Assembly: GCF_000721605.1 (NCBI RefSeq)
Contig: NZ_JOIZ01000019.1
Location: 124,001 to 188,000, forward strand
DNA from: Streptomyces sp. NRRL S-37
Lineage (GTDB): Bacteria; Actinomycetota; Actinomycetes; Streptomycetales; Streptomycetaceae
Reading direction: 5' to 3'
DNA: 64,000 nucleotides
Position numbers and translations under genes: made by a program
The notes under the pieces: model-generated
Seen by the model: the letters and a program-made list of their open reading frames with translations, nothing else
Databases searched by the model: none
What the model was told of the DNA's origin: nothing
Shown here: piece after piece, positions 60,810 through 64,000 of the stretch
How the letters are laid out: the number at the start of each line of letters is the position of its first letter
Position numbering within the stretch: the first letter of the stretch is position 1

Positions 60810-61160
60810 GCACCGCATCATGCCGCACACCGCTGACAGCGCGGGTACGCCGGCGTGGGCCGGGGGTGGGTTTCCGCGGCCCGGCGTTCGCGAGGTGCCG
60901 CCGCGCCCGCCGTCCCCCGCTCTCGGCTCCCCTCGAGCGGGGCTCCGTCACCCTGCGGCACGACTGCCCAGTTGCGTATGACGCAACAGCCTGCCCTATG
61001 CGCGACCTGTGTGAGGCGTCACACGAAAACGTTTGCCCTGTGCAAAACCGGGGAGGCGCGGCCCCGGAGCGATGCCGGTTACAGATTCAACTGTTTGGGA
61101 CCGCGTGAGCCGTCCGCCGGGCGTCGCTCCTGTCCTTTGCCGTCGAGACAAGAGGTACGC
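60810..61160. other. 351-base gap with repeat element and operator-like palindromes
   Basis: The left part (about 60842-60970) is a third copy of the composite repeat: a 52-bp-type unit, a CCCCGCTC/GAGCGGGG hairpin insertion and a CCTGCGGCACGACTGCCC end. The right part (60972-61050) holds three short palindromes upstream of the betaine transporter operon. No gene is evident. Confidence 0.6.
60972..61048. promoter_or_regulatory. Three palindromes upstream of the betaine transporter
   Basis: TTGCGT-ATG-ACGCAA (60972-60986), GTGTGA-GGCG-TCACAC (61009-61024) and GTTTGC-CCTGT-GCAAAAC (61031-61048). The first two are perfect. They sit 110-190 bases before the first gene and may be operators; no regulator is identified. 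Confidence 0.4.
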
Positions 61161-62252
61161 GTGTCATCCAGGCTTGAGGCCGAGCATCTGTTCAAGGTGT
61201 TCGGCAGACGACCGGACCAGGCGGTCGAACGACTGCGCCAGAAGAAGACCGACCGTGAGGAGCTGCGTTCCGACGGCACCACCGCCGCCGTCATCGACGC
61301 CTCGTTCACGGTGGAGCCGGGCGAGATCTTCGTCGTCATGGGTCTGTCGGGGTCCGGCAAGTCCACCCTGCTGCGGATGCTGAACGGTCTGCTGGAGCCC
61401 ACCGCCGGACAGGTGCGCTTCGGCGGCCAGGACCTGACCGCGCTGTCCGACCGGGAGCTGCGCCGGGTCCGCTCCCGGAAGATCAGCATGGTCTTCCAGC
61501 ACTTCGCGCTGTTCCCGCACCGCAGCGTCCGCGACAACGCCGCCTACGGTCTTGAAGTGCAGGGCGTGCCCCGCGCCGAGCGCGAACGCCGCGCCGACGA
61601 GGCGCTCGCCCTGTGCGGCCTGGCCGGCTGGGAGAAGTCGTGGCCCGACGAGCTGTCGGGCGGCATGCAGCAGCGCGTGGGTCTCGCCCGCGCGCTCGCC
61701 ACCGACGCCGACCTGCTGCTGATGGACGAGTCCTTCAGCGCCCTCGACCCGCTGATCCGCCGCGACATGCAGGACCAGCTCCTCGAACTGCAGAAGACCC
61801 TGAAGAAGACGATCGTCTTCATCACCCACGACCTCAACGAGGCCATGCGCCTGGGCGACCGGATCGCGGTGATGCGCGACGGCCGCATCGTGCAGATCGG
61901 CACCGCGCAGGACATCCTGATCCGCCCCGCCAACGACTACGTCGCCTCCTTCACCCAGGACGTCGACCGCTCCCGCGTGCTCACCGCCGGCGCCGTGATG
62001 GACCGCGAGGTCCGCGGAGACGAGGCCGACTGCGGCTGCGAGACCGCGACGCCCGGCACACCGTTCACCGACCTGTGCGCGATCAGCGCCCGCGTACCGC
62101 ACCCGGTGGCGGTGCTGGACCAGGAGGGCGCGCTCGTCGGGGTCGTGCCCCGGCAGCGCCTCGTCGGCTTCCTCGGCGACGAGGAGTCCGACCCCGGGGT
62201 CTGCGACACCCCGCGCGACAAGGGCGGCGAGAAGGTGATGGCCCGTGCCTAG
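61161..62252 (+). CDS. Glycine betaine/choline-type ABC transporter ATP-binding protein
   Basis: A 363-residue ATPase of the ProV/OpuAA family that powers uptake of quaternary-ammonium osmolytes. Walker A is VVMGLSGSGKSTLLRML (about 64-75), the signature is DELSGGMQQRVGLARAL and Walker B LLLMDESFSALDP, with ITHDLNEA as the switch His. The C-terminal part (about 285-350) contains a CBS-like domain, often involved in osmotic sensing in this family. The GTG at 61161 follows AGAGGT. The next gene overlaps its end by eight bases. Confidence 0.94.
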   Translation: MSSRLEAEHLFKVFGRRPDQAVERLRQKKTDREELRSDGTTAAVIDASFTVEPGEIFVVMGLSGSGKSTLLRMLNGLLEPTAGQVRFGGQDLTALSDRELRRVRSRKISMVFQHFALFPHRSVRDNAAYGLEVQGVPRAERERRADEALALCGLAGWEKSWPDELSGGMQQRVGLARALATDADLLLMDESFSALDPLIRRDMQDQLLELQKTLKKTIVFITHDLNEAMRLGDRIAVMRDGRIVQIGTAQDILIRPANDYVASFTQDVDRSRVLTAGAVMDREVRGDEADCGCETATPGTPFTDLCAISARVPHPVAVLDQEGALVGVVPRQRLVGFLGDEESDPGVCDTPRDKGGEKVMARA

Positions 62253-64000
62253 GATTCCGCTCGGCGACTGGGTCAACAGCGCCGTCGACTGGCTGCTCGC
62301 CCACGTCAGCTGGCTGTTCGACTTCTTCAAGGCCGTCTTCACCGGCGCCTACGACGGTGTCAACGCCGTCCTCCAGGCCCCCGAACCGCTGATCCTCTGC
62401 GGCATCTTCGCGGTCATCGCCTTCTGGCTGCGCGGCACCTTCGCCGGTGTCCTCACCTTCCTCGGTTTCGCCTTCCTCGACTCCATGGAGCTGTGGGAGG
62501 ACTCGATGGTGACGCTGGCGCTGGTCATCGTCGCCACGGTGATCGCGCTGGTCGTATCGGTGCCGGTGGGCGTCTGGGCGGCCCGCTCGGACCGGGTCAG
62601 CGCCGTGGTCCGGCCGGTCCTGGACTTCATGCAGACACTGCCCGCGATGATCTACCTCATCCCGGCGATCCTGTTCTTCGGGACCGGCTCCGCCCCGGGC
62701 ATCGTCGCCACCCTGATCTTCGCGCTCGCCCCGGGCGTGCGCATGACCGAGCTGGGCATCCGCCAGGTCGACAAGGAACTGGTCGAGGCGGCCGAGGCGT
62801 TCGGCACCACCCCCCGCGACACCCTGCTGCGGGTGCAGCTCCCGCTGGCGCTGCCCACGGTGATGGCGGGCGTCAACCAGGTCATCATGCTCGGCCTGTC
62901 CATGGCCGCGATCGCCGGCATGGTCGGCACCGGCGGACTCGGCGGCGCGGTCATCGAGGCCATCGGACAGCTCAACATCGGCCTCGGCGCCGAGGCCGGC
63001 ATCGCCATCGTCGTCCTGGCGATCTACCTGGACCGCATGACCAGCGCCCTGGGCACCCAGGTCTCCCCGCTCGGCCGGCGCGCCGCCGCCAAGGCACGCG
63101 CCGCGCAGGGACTGAGGGTCTGGTCCTACCGGCCCCGCCCGCAGGTCGCCGTGATCGGTGTCGTCGTCCTCGCCCTGGTCGCGGGCGGCATGGGGATCTT
63201 CGGCGGCAGCGGCTCCAAGACCACCACCACCGCCGGCGGCGAGAAGGTCGGCGACGGCAAGAAGGTCACCATCGGCTACATCCCCTGGGACGAGGGCGTC
63301 GCCTCCACCTTCCTGTGGAAGGAGATCCTGGAGCGGCGCGGTTTCGAGGTCGAGGCCAAGCAGTTTGAGGCCGGCCCGCTCTACACCGCCCTCGCACAGG
63401 GCGACGTCGACTTCCAGACGGACGCCTGGCTGCCCACCACCCACGAGGCGTACTGGAAGAAGTACGGCGAGCGGCTCGACGACCTCGGCTCCTGGTACGG
63501 CGAGACGTCGCTGGAGCTGACCGTCCCGTCGTACATGAAGGACGTCGACAGCCTGGAGGACCTCAAGGGCAAGGCCGGCCTCTTCGACGGGGAGATCACC
63601 GGCATCGAGTCCAGCGCCGGCATGATGGGCCTGCTGAAGGACAAGGTCCTCAAGGAGTACGGCCTGGACAAGGAGTACAAGGTCGTCGACAGCTCCACCC
63701 CGGCGATGCTGGCCGAGCTCAAGCGGGCCTACAGCAAGAAGGAACCGGTCGTCGTCACGCTCTGGTCGCCGCACTGGGCGTACAGCGACTACGACCTGAA
63801 GAAGCTGAAGGACCCCAAGGGAAGCTGGGGCAAGGGCGACGGCGTGCACACGGTGTCACGCAAGGGCTTCGCCGGCGACAACCCGCTCGTCGGGAAGTGG
63901 CTGAAGGACTTCTCGATGACCGAGGAGGAGCTCACCGGCCTGGAGGCCGAGATCAACAAGGCAGGCAAGGGCAGGCAGCAGGACGCCGTCCGCACCTGGC
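62245..64000 (+). CDS. Fused permease/substrate-binding protein of the betaine ABC transporter (3' end outside window)
   Basis: At least 585 residues; the frame is still open at the window end. The GTG start overlaps the ATPase gene by eight bases, with GAGAAGG upstream. The permease part (about 1-285) has several membrane helices and the ABC permease EAA loop ELVEAAEAFGTTPRDTLLRVQLPLALP over residues 170-200. After a further membrane helix (VIGVVVLALVAGGMGIFGG) comes an extracellular OpuAC-like binding domain: KVTIGYIPWDEGVAST, ALAQGDVDFQTDAWLPTTHEAYW, VVVTLWSPHWAYSDYDL, with the Trp residues typical of betaine cages. Fusions of this kind are known in OpuABC-type systems. Confidence 0.92.
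   Translation, partial: MPRIPLGDWVNSAVDWLLAHVSWLFDFFKAVFTGAYDGVNAVLQAPEPLILCGIFAVIAFWLRGTFAGVLTFLGFAFLDSMELWEDSMVTLALVIVATVIALVVSVPVGVWAARSDRVSAVVRPVLDFMQTLPAMIYLIPAILFFGTGSAPGIVATLIFALAPGVRMTELGIRQVDKELVEAAEAFGTTPRDTLLRVQLPLALPTVMAGVNQVIMLGLSMAAIAGMVGTGGLGGAVIEAIGQLNIGLGAEAGIAIVVLAIYLDRMTSALGTQVSPLGRRAAAKARAAQGLRVWSYRPRPQVAVIGVVVLALVAGGMGIFGGSGSKTTTTAGGEKVGDGKKVTIGYIPWDEGVASTFLWKEILERRGFEVEAKQFEAGPLYTALAQGDVDFQTDAWLPTTHEAYWKKYGERLDDLGSWYGETSLELTVPSYMKDVDSLEDLKGKAGLFDGEITGIESSAGMMGLLKDKVLKEYGLDKEYKVVDSSTPAMLAELKRAYSKKEPVVVTLWSPHWAYSDYDLKKLKDPKGSWGKGDGVHTVSRKGFAGDNPLVGKWLKDFSMTEEELTGLEAEINKAGKGRQQDAVRTW

Overview
The window is Streptomyces chromosome. GC is very high with GC-rich third positions, GTG starts are frequent, and I saw no in-frame TTA codon in any gene called here. 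The gene content is an actinobacterial core block: Pup-proteasome, mycothiol ligase, gyl glycerol operon, parJ, a conservon and an F420-dependent oxidoreductase. From memory, the order runs opposite to the S. coelicolor SCO1671-SCO1620 segment, and many of the same genes are grouped in Mycobacterium tuberculosis (helY-tatC-tatA-pafC-pafB-pafA ... prcA-prcB-pup-dop-mpa-trmI-recB-like-metH ... PAC2-mshC-DUF3090-phosphatase). No rRNA, tRNA, CRISPR array, insertion sequence or prophage was found.

Layout. 1-7.0 kb: 3' end of an acidic hypothetical protein, a degenerate RecD-like protein overlapping an aldo/keto reductase, an LLM/F420 oxidoreductase, a ferritin-like protein and a CorA transporter. 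7.0-12.7 kb: histidine phosphatase, DUF3090 protein, kinase-like SCO1664-family protein and mshC in a row, then convergent parJ and a FadR-type regulator. 12.7-17.9 kb: glycerol operon glpF-glpK-glpD on the minus strand behind its IclR regulator gylR, with a 16-bp motif repeated at both promoters. 18.2-26.2 kb: metH, a HAD phosphatase and two tandem peptide-type binding lipoproteins with no permease. 26.2-31.8 kb: orphan response regulator, RecB-family nuclease, site-2 protease, trmI, a secreted protein and a ferredoxin.

31.8-46.4 kb holds the Pup-proteasome system: arc/mpa ATPase, dop, pup, an endonuclease VII-like gene wedged between pup and prcB, prcB, prcA, a repeat-rich gap, a LacI repressor with a divergent MFS exporter, pafA, two FKBP prolyl isomerases and the pafB/pafC regulators. 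46.5-52.3 kb: zinc-ribbon protein, small membrane protein, tatA, tatC, a diacylglycerol-kinase-like protein and helY helicase. 52.7-57.3 kb: conservon cvnA9-E9 (rarA-E), ending in a P450 that lacks the usual ExxR motif. 57.3-64 kb: pseudouridine synthase, small hypothetical, iron-box-controlled siderophore-interacting protein, 5'-3' exonuclease and a betaine ABC transporter whose permease and binding protein are fused; that gene runs off the window.

The least explained features are the endonuclease VII-like gene inside the proteasome operon, a composite repeat shared by three intergenic gaps (38.2-39.0, 58.6-58.9 and 60.8-61.0 kb), and the phosphatase/DUF3090/kinase-like trio beside mshC. Many genes also have a TANNNT hexamer 6-7 bases before the start codon and no Shine-Dalgarno, which suggests leaderless mRNAs.
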